DNA of 64,000 nucleotides, taken from NCBI GenBank assembly GCA_018267545.1, contig JAFDYG010000126.1, positions 1-64,000 of the forward strand, read 5' to 3'. The stretch's first letter is position 1, and every line of letters begins with the position of its first letter. The translations under genes and the position numbers were made by a program. This DNA comes from Bacteroidota bacterium (lineage in GTDB: Bacteria > Bacteroidota > Bacteroidia > Chitinophagales > Chitinophagaceae). Shown here piece by piece: positions 1 through 8,137 of this stretch. The notes below the pieces were generated by a model. It saw only the letters and a program-made list of their open reading frames with translations. It was not told the DNA's origin and did no database searches.

Positions 1-2
1 AG

Positions 3-380
3 GAGGCTTTAGAGGGGCAGGAGCGGGTGGATGCGTTGTGGCGGTATGAGAGTCTTAATGTGTTGTTGTGGGCGCTGGGTTTGGTAGAAGAGCTGGTGTA
101 TCCATCGAGTGTTTGTGATTTTGGGGGGATAACGAAATTGTTGGTGCAGAATGAGAGGGCAAGGGTAGAGAGTTTGGTTGATGTGCGCGAAATTTCGGTG
201 GTGTTGGATGAGCTGGATAAGGCTTATCGAATGCATTGGGCTTGTGTGGATGCGCGGATACAGCAACAGGAGCCTGGCGGGGAGCTGGACTCGAGTGTGG
301 TGTACGAGCGGCATTATGCATTAAAGTGGCTGACGCGATATAGGGATCAGGATTGGGATAGGGTGACGCCGGATACGTAG
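3..380 (+). CDS. DUF4272 domain protein, C-terminal part
   Basis: The frame is already open at the left edge, so the N-terminus lies outside the window; about 125 residues remain. A GTG at 27 could be read as a start, but the frame continues upstream with residues that fit the family (E-A-L-E-G-Q-E), so I treat the gene as truncated by the window, not as a short protein. The visible part carries the DUF4272 hallmarks: RVDALWRYESLNVLLWALG with G-L-V-E-E-L after it, then near the end VVYERHYALKWL followed by DWDRVTPDT. The family is cytoplasmic and has no known function. It faces the DUF4337 gene tail to tail with a 27-base gap. Confidence 0.85.
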   Translation, partial: EALEGQERVDALWRYESLNVLLWALGLVEELVYPSSVCDFGGITKLLVQNERARVESLVDVREISVVLDELDKAYRMHWACVDARIQQQEPGGELDSSVVYERHYALKWLTRYRDQDWDRVTPDT

Positions 381-407
381 GGTTTGGGTTTGGGCATAGG
401 TTTGGGG
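380..407 (+). repeat. Telomere-like G-tract run, possible G-quadruplex
   Basis: Between the two convergent genes at the left edge the + strand reads GGG-TTT-GGG-TTT-GGG, then CATAGGTTT, then GGGG. Four G-tracts with loops of 3, 3 and 9 bases fit a quadruplex-forming pattern. It begins at the last base of the DUF4272 stop codon. No terminator-like hairpin with a T-run is visible here, so this run may be all that separates the converging transcripts. Function is inference only. Confidence 0.4.
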
Positions 408-977
408 TTAGCTTAGGATGCTAGAGATGAAGTCGGAATGCAGGCTGATCTTGAAGAAGGCGGTGAGGCCGAAGATGATGCCGAGCAGGCTCATGCCGCT
501 GGCGAAGTAGAGCAGCCATTTGCGTTGGGTGAGGGAGGCGATGCCGAACATCGCGATGGAGATGGTCAGGAGGGCCTCGGTCATGTCGAACTGATCGTCG
601 AAAAGATTGAGGTCGTCGTATTGTTTTTGGAAGCCTTCGGCTTCTTTTTTTATTTGTGCTTTTTCTTCGTCGTAGCGTTTTATTTGTGCTTCGTATTTTT
701 TAATCAGCTCTTCGCTGCCGGGGGTCTTTTGCAGTTTAGCCAATTCGAGAACGCTTTCTACTGTGGCTTGCTTGGTGCTTTTTGCCTGATAATACGACCA
801 GGAGTCGATGCTGTGGGCCTGTGCCTGGTCCATGGCCTGGACGATGTTGCCGTCCTTGACGTTGCAGATGGCCATGAAGGTGGCGGTGATGGCGACGAAG
901 AGGGCGACGAAGGCGTTGATTTTACTTTTGCTGGCGTCTTCGATGGGCTGTTGGATGGTTTCGGTAATGTCGGTCAT
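408..977 (-). CDS. DUF4337 membrane protein
   Basis: A 189-residue protein of the DUF4337 family, function unknown. It has one hydrophobic helix near residues 21-40, then a long charged helical stretch (about 65-120, rich in K, E and Q, e.g. KKYEAQIKRYDEEKAQIKKE) that should form a coiled coil, then two more membrane helices at about 130-150 and 153-178. This order (TM, soluble coiled coil, TM-TM) is typical of the family. There is no signal peptide apart from the first TM. It stands alone on the minus strand, separated from the DUF3037 gene by 61 bases. The ATG start is preceded by an AT-rich stretch but I see no convincing TAnnTTTG box. Confidence 0.85.
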   Translation of the reverse strand: MTDITETIQQPIEDASKSKINAFVALFVAITATFMAICNVKDGNIVQAMDQAQAHSIDSWSYYQAKSTKQATVESVLELAKLQKTPGSEELIKKYEAQIKRYDEEKAQIKKEAEGFQKQYDDLNLFDDQFDMTEALLTISIAMFGIASLTQRKWLLYFASGMSLLGIIFGLTAFFKISLHSDFISSILS

Positions 978-1038
978 AGTGTTGGGAGTGTGAACGGCAA
1001 TTTTGTTTTTTTATTGGAAGGGGATTGTTATGGATTGG

Positions 1039-1422
1039 TTATAGGACCAGCTGGGCGTGCAGGCGTTTGAGGGCGGCTGCGGGGTCGTCACAGAAGCCCG
1101 GGTGGACTTTGGAGGTTTGGAGGATGGTGCTTCGGGTGGCGGTGAGCCAGCGGAAGCGGCTGGCGATGTCGAGCTGGGCGATGGGGCCGCCGTCTTTGTG
1201 CCCGAGGGTAATGGCTTCGAATGCTTTCAGGTGTTCCTGGAGCTCGACGATGTCCAGCTTGGGGCAGAAGGTCTTTAGCCGATCGGTGTCGAGAGTATAG
1301 ATGAGCTGGAGGAATTTCTTTCGGGGGCAGTAGAGGATGACTCCCGTGTTGAGAAACTCTTCACGCTCGACCCGAGGGACTACGCGGATGACGGCATATT
1401 CAAATAGTTGCTTTTCTGACAT
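1039..1422 (-). CDS. DUF3037 domain protein
   Basis: A 127-residue cytoplasmic protein matching DUF3037 along its whole length. The typical start is visible: an aromatic-rich F-E-Y-A-V-I-R-V-V-P strand, then R-E-E-F-L-N-T-G-V-I-L-Y-C, which is the most conserved part of the family. The C-terminus ends with the usual LKRLHAQLV segment. Its first 23 bases lie inside the 3' end of the HipA-like kinase gene, so the two are certainly one transcription unit and probably translationally coupled. DUF3037 genes commonly sit next to this kinase family, which suggests a partner or substrate of the kinase; no function has been assigned to my knowledge. Confidence 0.85.
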   Translation of the reverse strand: MSEKQLFEYAVIRVVPRVEREEFLNTGVILYCPRKKFLQLIYTLDTDRLKTFCPKLDIVELQEHLKAFEAITLGHKDGGPIAQLDIASRFRWLTATRSTILQTSKVHPGFCDDPAAALKRLHAQLVL

Positions 1423-2221
1423 GCTGGGCTTCGTTTGTAAAGATAGCAGACTGGTTGATCCGGGTGTTTAGGAATTGGATGTATGTGTGTCGCACTTCAT
1501 TGGGTGACTGTCCCGAGGGCCAATTGACTAGCCATTCGTCGGGGAGTAGGGCGACGATGTTTTGGATGTGTTCCGGGGTAAGGAGGGGGCGAAATTCCTG
1601 GTCGACTTCTTCGAGTTTCGCCGCCCAGGGTAACAGGACGTGATCTTTTATTTGGGAGAAAGGGCGGGTGGATTGTTCCTGCCAGTTATCCCAGGTATGA
1701 TGAAAATATAGGGCGGCTCCGTGGTCGATGAGCCAGAGTTCTTTATTCCAGAAGAGCATGTTGGTGTTGCGGGCGGTCCGGTCGACGTTCATCAGGAGGC
1801 CGTCGAGCCAGACGATGCGGGAGGCGGTGAGGGCGTCGACGGGGGCCACGGCTGGGTCATAGGTGATGGAGCCCGAGAGATAGTGCAGGCCCAGGTTGAG
1901 GCCGACGCTTGCTTTCAGGAGGTCTTGGATTTCCTCGTCGGGTTCGGAGCGGCCGAAGGCGGGGTCGAGCCCGGCAAAGACGATCTCGGGGATTTTTAGT
2001 CCGAGCAGGCGGGCGATTTCTCCGCCGATGAGCTCGGCGACGAGGGATTTGACGCCCTGGCCTGCGCCGCGGAATTTTAGCACGTATAGGAACCCGTCAT
2101 CGGCTTCGGCGATGGCGGGCAGGGAGCCGCCTTCCCGAAGGGGGGTAACGTAGCGAGTGACCTGGACGGTTCTGAGCTCAGGGGGATGGTTCGTTGTCCT
2201 GAGTGGTGATGGATGGTCCAT
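1400..2221 (-). CDS. HipA-like kinase family protein (HipA_2)
   Basis: A 273-residue protein of the HipA-like kinase group. It is not full-length HipA: the N-terminal HipA subdomain of classical toxins is missing. Kinase features are visible. A nucleotide-loop region with a lysine follows YVLKFRGAGQGVKSLVAE (about residues 45-63). The catalytic segment DGLLMNVDRTARNTNML (about 139-155) has the D-R and N-x-N residues expected of a HRD-like loop, and LIDHGAALYF (about 163-172) takes the place of the DFG motif. It therefore probably phosphorylates a protein or small molecule in the cytoplasm. The gene is first in a two-gene unit with DUF3037 and is divergent from the ABC ATPase gene 27 bases away. 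No HipB-like DNA-binding antitoxin gene is adjacent. Confidence 0.8.
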   Translation of the reverse strand: MDHPSPLRTTNHPPELRTVQVTRYVTPLREGGSLPAIAEADDGFLYVLKFRGAGQGVKSLVAELIGGEIARLLGLKIPEIVFAGLDPAFGRSEPDEEIQDLLKASVGLNLGLHYLSGSITYDPAVAPVDALTASRIVWLDGLLMNVDRTARNTNMLFWNKELWLIDHGAALYFHHTWDNWQEQSTRPFSQIKDHVLLPWAAKLEEVDQEFRPLLTPEHIQNIVALLPDEWLVNWPSGQSPNEVRHTYIQFLNTRINQSAIFTNEAQHVRKATI

Positions 2222-2235
2222 GGGCGCAAATTACT

Positions 2236-2243
2236 TATTTTTG
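2236..2243 (+). promoter_or_regulatory. Bacteroidota -7 box of the ABC ATPase gene
   Basis: The sequence TATTTTTG fits the Bacteroidota -7 consensus TAnnTTTG exactly and ends only 5 bases before the ATG at 2249. If used, transcription would begin at or next to the start codon, giving a leaderless or nearly leaderless mRNA. On the other strand GTAATTTG (complement of 2227-2234) may serve the divergent kinase gene. Confidence 0.5.
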
Positions 2244-2248
2244 GACTT

Positions 2249-3139
2249 ATGGATTTCTTACAGGTGAATCGGTTAGGCGCGAGGATCAGTTTCACTTTGC
2301 AAAAGGGGCAGAAGCTGGCCATTGCGGGGGAGACTGGTTCGGGGAAGAGCACGTTGCTCAAGGCGATCGCCGGGTTGGTACAGCCCGAGGAGGGGGAGGT
2401 GCGTTTTGAGGGGAAGCGGGTGCTGGGGCCGTTGGAGCGGCTTGTTGCGGGGGAGCCGGGGATTGCCTATCTGTCGCAGCATTTCGAGCTGTGGCATAAC
2501 TACCGGGTGAGTGAGGTGCTGAGCTATGCGAATGATCTTTCGGAGGAGGATGCGGCCGATCTATATGCGATCTGCCAGATTGATCATCTGCTGGCCCGTC
2601 GTACGGATCAGCTATCGGGGGGAGAGCGGCAGCGGATTGCACTCGCGAGGCTGCTTGTGAAGCCGCCGCGGTTGCTGTTGCTGGATGAGCCGTTTTCGAA
2701 TTTGGATTTGATTCATAAAGATGTGCTGAAGGCGGTGATAAGGGATTTGGGAGAGAAGTTCGATTTGACGTATATGTTGGTTTCGCATGACCCGCTGGAC
2801 TTGATGGGTTGGGCGGATGAGCTATTGGTTTTACGGCATGGGGGAGTGGTGCAGCAGGGGACGCCGGAGCAGGTGTATCGGAAACCGGTAGACGAATATG
2901 TGGCGGGGCTGCTGGGGAGGTACAATGTGATTAACGGAAAGTTTGTGAGACCGGAGGATATTCAGCTTGTGAGTAGAGGCGGGATACAGGGGAAGGTGGA
3001 GACAGTGGTGTTCCAGGGGAGTTATTATGAGTTGGGTGTACGGGTAGGGGGTGACTTATTCACGGTCAGGACCGGAAGAAATGGCGTGAGTGAGGGGGGG
3101 ACGGTGTTTTTGGAATTAGGGGCTGGTGCAGCGTATTAG
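2249..3139 (+). CDS. ABC transporter ATP-binding protein with TOBE-like tail
   Basis: A 296-residue ABC ATPase. Walker A is GETGSGKST (about residues 27-35), the signature is LSGGERQRIALA (about 121) and Walker B is LLLLDEP (about 142-148), followed by the switch region LVSHDP. The last 65 residues (from NVINGKFVRPEDIQL) resemble a TOBE-like substrate or regulatory domain of the CysA/PotA import class. The ATG at 2249 is chosen over an upstream frame opening at 2213 because homology starts there and the promoter box lies just before it. No permease or binding-protein gene is adjacent, so the transporter it drives is not known. Its TAG stop overlaps the stop of the convergent DUF1963 gene. Confidence 0.85.
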   Translation: MDFLQVNRLGARISFTLQKGQKLAIAGETGSGKSTLLKAIAGLVQPEEGEVRFEGKRVLGPLERLVAGEPGIAYLSQHFELWHNYRVSEVLSYANDLSEEDAADLYAICQIDHLLARRTDQLSGGERQRIALARLLVKPPRLLLLDEPFSNLDLIHKDVLKAVIRDLGEKFDLTYMLVSHDPLDLMGWADELLVLRHGGVVQQGTPEQVYRKPVDEYVAGLLGRYNVINGKFVRPEDIQLVSRGGIQGKVETVVFQGSYYELGVRVGGDLFTVRTGRNGVSEGGTVFLELGAGAAY

Positions 3140-3831
3140 GGGAAGTCTACGAAGAGCTGCCAGCTGCCGTTTTCTTTGTGTTTTGCTAAAAAAATGGTTC
3201 CTTCTTCGATGATATTGAGGCGGGCTTTTTCGTCGGAAGCGATTTGGAGCTTGAATTCGTAGCCATCGTCGAAGTTGAAGTCGGGGCGATAGAAGGTGGG
3301 ATAGCCGCCGAGCTTGTGGCCGTAGTTATTAATCACCTCATTATAGTAATCGTCGATCTCGCCTTTTTTTTCGAGGCGGATAATTTCCTCTACCAGGTCT
3401 TCGGGGATGGAATCGCCGTCCCATACCGGGTAGTCTTCGGGGATATAAGTCGTTTTTAGCGGGAAGGAGCGGAGGAAGGTTTCGGAGTTTCCGAGGTCTT
3501 TTTCGACCAGATCGTCGGTCTTAGTATATTCTCTAAGCACCCAGTCGGCGCCTTCTTCGGCGATGCCGGAGGGGAGGTCTTCGCTGACGAAGAGGGTGAT
3601 CATGCGGATATTTTCGAGGCCTTCGGGGACGTAGGGCAGGCCTTCGAGGGAGAGCTGAAGGATGGGCAGCATGGGCAGGCCTGCGGCGTCTTCGGGTATG
3701 GATTCGTCTTCCCTGTAATATGCGATGCGGCCAATCCAGCTTTCTTTATCCGAATATGTAGGTTTAAAGCCGCCTGTGGAAAGGCCGGTTGCCTTTTTGA
3801 CCAATCTGTTTTTAATTTCGAGCATATCCAT
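3136..3831 (-). CDS. DUF1963 (YwqG-like) protein
   Basis: A 231-residue acidic cytoplasmic protein of the DUF1963 family, whose structurally known member is Bacillus YwqG. Visible hallmarks are the early W-I-G-R-I-A-Y and MLPILQLSLEGLPYVPEGLE segment, where the family has PxxxLxQI-type repeats, then the conserved LGGYPTFYRPDF block near residue 175, then FKLQIASDEKARLNI and a C-terminal W-Q-L-F-V-D strand. The biochemical role of the family is unknown. The gene is divergent from the M1 peptidase gene and its stop codon overlaps that of the ABC ATPase gene (bases TTAG at 3136-3139 serve both). A TACTTTCA box on the minus strand (3836-3843) lies 4-5 bases upstream of the ATG. Confidence 0.85.
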   Translation of the reverse strand: MDMLEIKNRLVKKATGLSTGGFKPTYSDKESWIGRIAYYREDESIPEDAAGLPMLPILQLSLEGLPYVPEGLENIRMITLFVSEDLPSGIAEEGADWVLREYTKTDDLVEKDLGNSETFLRSFPLKTTYIPEDYPVWDGDSIPEDLVEEIIRLEKKGEIDDYYNEVINNYGHKLGGYPTFYRPDFNFDDGYEFKLQIASDEKARLNIIEEGTIFLAKHKENGSWQLFVDFP

Positions 3832-3851
3832 GTAATGAAAGTAGGAAAATC

Positions 3852-3859
3852 TACCTTCG
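3852..3859 (+). promoter_or_regulatory. -7 box upstream of the M1 peptidase gene
   Basis: TACCTTCG matches the TAnnTTCG variant of the Bacteroidota -7 element and lies 24 bases before the ATG at 3884, which fits a short leader. I see no clear TTG at the expected -33 position. Confidence 0.5.
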
Positions 3860-3883
3860 CAACCATAATAAATTCATTCACTA

Positions 3884-5860
3884 ATGAGAAAATCACTAGG
3901 TTCCTTAGCGTTTGTGGGGCTGCTGTTAGTGCAGCAAGCTTCCCATGCGCAGAATACGACCCCTCCTACTGCTGCTTCCTCTGTCTATGATTCACACGAG
4001 GCGTTTGCCCCTCTCTTTTATCCGGCTTATGGAGATGATGTCCGTGCGGCGGATGGCAGGCCCGGTCCAAAGTATTGGCAGAATAGTGCAGACTATAGTG
4101 TTGCGGCCAAGCTGGACGAGGTGAATCATGCTTTGTCGGGTACTGTGACGATTACTTATAAGAACAATAGTCCGCAGGACCTGTCCTTTGTGTGGCTGCA
4201 GCTGGACGAGAATATTTACAGTCTGCAGTCCCGTGGTGTTGCGGGTACTGAGCTGACGGGCGGCCGCTGGGCAAACCAGGGTGCATTCGACGGCGGTTAC
4301 GAGCTGAAGTCCGTAGAGCTGGTGAATGCTGCTACCGGAAAGGCTGTTTCGGCGGACTATCTGATCTCGGATACCCGTATGCAGGTGAAGCTGCCAGCCA
4401 GCCTGAAGGCGGGCGGTGGCGTACTGAAGCTTCGCATTGCCTACAACTACAAAATACCCCAGTATGGTACGGACCGTACGGGCCGGTTGGAGACGAAGAA
4501 TGGCTGGATATATACCATTGCGCAGTGGTATCCCAGGATGTGTGTATATGACAATGTTTTGGGCTGGAATACGCTGCCTTACCTGGGTCAGGGGGAGTTC
4601 TACCTGGAGTATGGCAACATCGACTATAGCGTGGATGTACCGGGGGATATGATCGTAGGCGGCTCTGGTGAGCTCGTGAATCCGATGGAGGTGCTGACGG
4701 CGACGCAGCAGCGTCGTTTTCAGGAAGCTAAAAGCAGCGAGAAGACCGTGACCATTCGCGGGGAAAGCGAAGTGACGGATGCTGCCAGCCGGCCTGCCAA
4801 GCCCCGCCTGGTCTGGAAGTTCAAGTGTACGGGTACGCGCGATGTGGCCTGGGGAGCGTCGAAGGCTTTTATCTGGGATGCGGCGAGGATCGACCTGCCT
4901 AGCGGGAAGAAGGCGTTGGCTCAGTCTCTCTACCCGGCGGAAAGCGCTGGGGATTCTGCCTGGGGTCGTTCCACTCAATTCGTAAAGGGCGCCATCGAGA
5001 GCTATTCGAAATATCTGTATGAATTTACTTATCCTTCGGCTACGAATGTGGCAGGAGTTGTCGGTGGAATGGAATATCCCGGGATCGTATTTTGCAGTGC
5101 GCGTTCGAGGAAAGCGGGGTTATGGGGTGTGACCAGCCATGAGTTCGGTCATAACTGGTTCCCGATGATCGTCGGCAGCAATGAACGGAAGTATCCCTGG
5201 ATGGACGAAGGTTTCAATACGTTCATCAACGGTGTAGCGGATTCGATGTTCAACAGCGGGGAGTTCTACCGGCCTATCAAGAGCCGTACCCGGATGGCTG
5301 CGCCTTATTTCAACATTACCAACCCGATGCTGACGATTCCCGATGCGATGCCGGCCAGAGAGTGGGGCACATTGTCCTATAGCAAGCCGGGAACGGGTTT
5401 GGAATTGCTGCGGGAAGAGATACTGGGTAAAGAGCGTTTTGATTATGCTTTCCGTTATTATATTCATTCTTGGGCATTCAAGCATCCGACACCTTATGAC
5501 TTCTTCCACGCGATAGAAAACGCTTCGGGTGAGACTTTGGATTGGTTCTGGCGCGGATGGTTCCTGAACAACTGGAAGATCGATCAGGCGGTGAAGACGG
5601 TTGAGTATGCGGGTGGGGATGCAGCCAAGGGCGCTATCATTACGATCGAGAACAGGGAGAAGCTGCCGATGCCGGTAACGGTGGAAATAAAAGAAGAAGA
5701 CGGGAAGACGAGCCGGGTGAAGCTGCCGGTAGAAATCTGGATGCATGGACCGGTTTGGAAGTTTCACGTCGCTTCGACGGGGAAGATTGCACAGGTGACT
5801 ATCGATCCGGATCAGCGTTATCCCGATACGGACCCCTCGAATAACACATGGAAGCCATAA
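3884..5860 (+). CDS. M1 family metallopeptidase, secreted
   Basis: A 658-residue zinc peptidase of the M1 (gluzincin aminopeptidase) family. Residues 1-22 form a signal peptide ending ASHAQ. The zinc site is HEFGHNW (about residues 419-425) and the third ligand is the E of WMDEGFN about 20 residues later. The N-terminal region (about 60-270) is the beta-saddle domain that precedes the catalytic domain in this family. The C-terminus (about 560-658) is beta-rich, not the long helical ERAP domain, as in other Bacteroidota periplasmic members. It probably trims peptides in the periplasm or outside the cell. It is monocistronic, with a promoter box before it and a strong terminator after it. Confidence 0.93.
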   Translation: MRKSLGSLAFVGLLLVQQASHAQNTTPPTAASSVYDSHEAFAPLFYPAYGDDVRAADGRPGPKYWQNSADYSVAAKLDEVNHALSGTVTITYKNNSPQDLSFVWLQLDENIYSLQSRGVAGTELTGGRWANQGAFDGGYELKSVELVNAATGKAVSADYLISDTRMQVKLPASLKAGGGVLKLRIAYNYKIPQYGTDRTGRLETKNGWIYTIAQWYPRMCVYDNVLGWNTLPYLGQGEFYLEYGNIDYSVDVPGDMIVGGSGELVNPMEVLTATQQRRFQEAKSSEKTVTIRGESEVTDAASRPAKPRLVWKFKCTGTRDVAWGASKAFIWDAARIDLPSGKKALAQSLYPAESAGDSAWGRSTQFVKGAIESYSKYLYEFTYPSATNVAGVVGGMEYPGIVFCSARSRKAGLWGVTSHEFGHNWFPMIVGSNERKYPWMDEGFNTFINGVADSMFNSGEFYRPIKSRTRMAAPYFNITNPMLTIPDAMPAREWGTLSYSKPGTGLELLREEILGKERFDYAFRYYIHSWAFKHPTPYDFFHAIENASGETLDWFWRGWFLNNWKIDQAVKTVEYAGGDAAKGAIITIENREKLPMPVTVEIKEEDGKTSRVKLPVEIWMHGPVWKFHVASTGKIAQVTIDPDQRYPDTDPSNNTWKP

Positions 5861-5880
5861 GTTATACAAATGTTACTTTG

Positions 5881-5909
5881 AAAAAGCCGCTCCGACAGAG
5901 CGGCTTTTT
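5881..5909 (+). terminator. Intrinsic terminator after the M1 peptidase gene
   Basis: A 7-bp GC stem GCCGCTC / GAGCGGC with loop CGACA, flanked by AAAAA and TTTTT that extend the pairing. It lies 20 bases after the peptidase stop and 14 bases before the zwf start. Its symmetry lets it act in both directions, but both neighbours are on the + strand. Confidence 0.9.
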
Positions 5910-5923
5910 CATTAAGTTTGTGT

Positions 5924-7471
5924 ATGATCAGAAAAACCTTTCCCTCCGCGATCACCATCTTCGGTGCTAAGGGGGATCTAACGAAGCGGAAGCTGATTCC
6001 TGCGCTTTATAATCTCTATGCGGATAATCATCTGCCTTCTATCTTTTCGATTTATTGCGTGGATTTTTTGGCCGTCGATGAAACGGAGTATAAGGGCTGG
6101 CTGCTGGAGGGAATCAATTCTTTTAGCAGGACCGGGCAGGCCAACCCGGAGAAGTGGGCGGCGTTTTCTTCCCGGATTCATTATGTGCAGGGAGACTTTA
6201 TGAAGGAGGAGACGTATGCGACTCTTAAGGATCGGATCAAGAGCTTCGAGGATGTGGAGCAGCAGCGCGGGGTGAGGATGTTTTATTTTGCGGTGGCGCC
6301 GAGGTTTATCGAGGTGATTGCCGATAGTCTCTGCAAGCAGAAGCTGTGTAACCGGGATGCGCTGGACCGTATCGTGGTGGAGAAGCCATTCGGGACGGAC
6401 CTGGATTCGGCTCGCAAGCTGAATCGTTATCTGACCCAGCGGTTCAAGAAGAAACAGATCTATCATATCGACCACTATCTTGGCAAGGAAATGGTGCAGA
6501 ATATACTGGCGTTCCGGTTCGCCAATTATGTGTTCGAGCCATTGTGGAACAAGAAATATATCGACCATATCGAGATCAGCGTGGCGGAAGAGGTGAGTGT
6601 GGGAACGCGCGGCGGCTATTATGACAGCAGCGGGGCGCTGCGGGATATGATCCAAAATCACCTGCTGCAGCTGCTTTGTATCATTGCGATGGACTGTCCG
6701 AAAGCGTATGAAGCGGAGGCGATACGGGATGCGAAGGTAAAGGTGTTGAAGAGTGTACGGCCGCTGACGGCGCAAAGCGTCTTTAAAGACGTGGTGCGTG
6801 GGCAGTATACGGCCGGGGAGATTGCGGGGAAGCCGCAGGTGGGTTATACCGACGAGCCGCAGGTGGCGAAGGGGTCGGCGACGGAAACATTTGTAGCGGC
6901 GAGGTTGTTCATCGACAACGAGCGTTGGAAGGGGGTGCCTTTCTTCCTGCGGACGGGTAAGTGTATGCCGAGGCAGTCTTCGGTCATCATGATACAGTTT
7001 AAAGATTCTCCGCATAAGATATTCAAGGACGATGTTCAGCCGAATCAGCTGATCATCAGTATCCAGCCGGAACTGGAGATAGGGCTGATGTTCGAGGGGA
7101 AGGTGCCGGGGCTGCATATGAAGCTGGAGCCGGTAGAGATGGACTTTATGTATAAGGACGACTTCAAGCAGTCGCTGCCGGAGGCTTATGAGGCGTTGTT
7201 GCTGGATGTGCTGGAAGGGGATGCTACGCAGTTTATGCGGGATGACCAGATCGAGGCGGCGTGGAAGCTGGTGATGCCTATTTTGGATGCCTGGAAGAAA
7301 TCGCCGAAGAAGCAGCTGAATTCGTATGCGGCGGGGACCTGGGGGCCGAAGGCGGCGAGCAATTTGTTGAAGCCTTTTGCGAAGGATTGGTTTAAGCTCA
7401 TGCATGAGAATGGGGTGGTGGAGAAGATGTCGGAGCCGGAGATAAAGGCGCAGATTGTGGCGGCGACGTAA
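5924..7471 (+). CDS. zwf: Glucose-6-phosphate 1-dehydrogenase
   Basis: Oxidises glucose 6-phosphate to 6-phosphogluconolactone with NADP+, the entry step of the oxidative pentose phosphate pathway. The N-terminal nucleotide-binding motif is GAKGDLTKRKLIPALYNL (about residues 13-30; the usual form is GASGDL). The active-site signature IDHYLGKEMVQN with the catalytic His and the substrate-binding Lys lies near residue 182. FFLRTGKCMPRQ and the C-terminal AWKLVMPILDAW blocks are also present. Length (515) is normal. The ATG at 5924 is preferred over an in-frame TTG two codons upstream. No pgl or gnd gene is adjacent; the next gene follows with no gap. rpiA lies about 10 kb downstream in a separate unit. 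Confidence 0.96.
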   Translation: MIRKTFPSAITIFGAKGDLTKRKLIPALYNLYADNHLPSIFSIYCVDFLAVDETEYKGWLLEGINSFSRTGQANPEKWAAFSSRIHYVQGDFMKEETYATLKDRIKSFEDVEQQRGVRMFYFAVAPRFIEVIADSLCKQKLCNRDALDRIVVEKPFGTDLDSARKLNRYLTQRFKKKQIYHIDHYLGKEMVQNILAFRFANYVFEPLWNKKYIDHIEISVAEEVSVGTRGGYYDSSGALRDMIQNHLLQLLCIIAMDCPKAYEAEAIRDAKVKVLKSVRPLTAQSVFKDVVRGQYTAGEIAGKPQVGYTDEPQVAKGSATETFVAARLFIDNERWKGVPFFLRTGKCMPRQSSVIMIQFKDSPHKIFKDDVQPNQLIISIQPELEIGLMFEGKVPGLHMKLEPVEMDFMYKDDFKQSLPEAYEALLLDVLEGDATQFMRDDQIEAAWKLVMPILDAWKKSPKKQLNSYAAGTWGPKAASNLLKPFAKDWFKLMHENGVVEKMSEPEIKAQIVAAT

Positions 7472-8053
7472 ATGAGTTTCAATATTTATAAGAATCCGGT
7501 TTTCTCGTTTTTGGGAGGATTGATTTTGGGTGGGATCGTACTAGCGATCCCATTCGTGTTCTTCTTTTTCCTGATTTTTGATCTTGTGGGGCAGACGATA
7601 GAGCAGGAAGAGGCACATAATGTTACGCTGCTGATGATAGCGGTGATTATGGCGGTTCTGGCTTTTTTTGCGGGAAGGTATCTTTTTAGAAAGGGAAGAA
7701 AATTTATGGCTTTGGGAGCGGGTGGGGCGCCGCTGGCTGTTTTGGTTTATGCAGTGGTTTATTTTTCCGGGGAATGGGTGGTTCGCCGGCCTTTTCAGCG
7801 GGAGGTATGGGCGCGCGCCAGTCAAAAGCCGCTAGGCATGGCGGCCAGGCTGGAAGAGGATAATCGGCTAATAGGGTTGAGTAAAGATGAAGTGGAGCGG
7901 ATGCTTGGTAAGGCTATTACCAATTATTACGGAGAACCTTCCAATGATAATTTGTGGGCTTACGCGGTGGAGAAGGATTGGACACTGTTTGTGCTTTTTG
8001 AAAAAGGCAAGGTCGTGAGTGTAGAGCTTAGGCTTCCGGGACTGGGGGTATAG
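7472..8053 (+). CDS. Membrane protein with BamE-like C-terminal segment, unknown function
   Basis: A 193-residue protein I do not recognise as a named family. It has three hydrophobic helices: about 13-40 (F-F-F-F-L-rich), 49-68 and 77-97, with basic residues RKGRK between the last two. The last 75 residues are soluble. The pattern LIGLSKDEVERMLGKAI followed by NLWAYAVE and LFVLFEKGKVVSVEL recalls the SmpA/OmlA/BamE fold (L-S-x-x-E-V-x-x-x-L-G, then Y and a pair of strands). The ATG directly abuts the TAA of zwf in the same reading frame, so it is almost certainly translated from the zwf transcript; a functional link with zwf is not otherwise evident. Confidence 0.75.
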   Translation: MSFNIYKNPVFSFLGGLILGGIVLAIPFVFFFFLIFDLVGQTIEQEEAHNVTLLMIAVIMAVLAFFAGRYLFRKGRKFMALGAGGAPLAVLVYAVVYFSGEWVVRRPFQREVWARASQKPLGMAARLEEDNRLIGLSKDEVERMLGKAITNYYGEPSNDNLWAYAVEKDWTLFVLFEKGKVVSVELRLPGLGV

Positions 8054-8137
8054 TTTTTTGGTTTACTATTAACTTACAGGTAATATTGATTGGTTTTCTT
8101 TATAGCTTTAAGAGTTATTTAGAAAACCAATTTTTTT

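Noticed and set aside
5978..7405. A 475-codon minus-strand open frame opposite zwf
   Set aside because: zwf on the + strand has all family motifs; the antisense translation is Arg/Leu/His-rich and has no homology pattern I can see.
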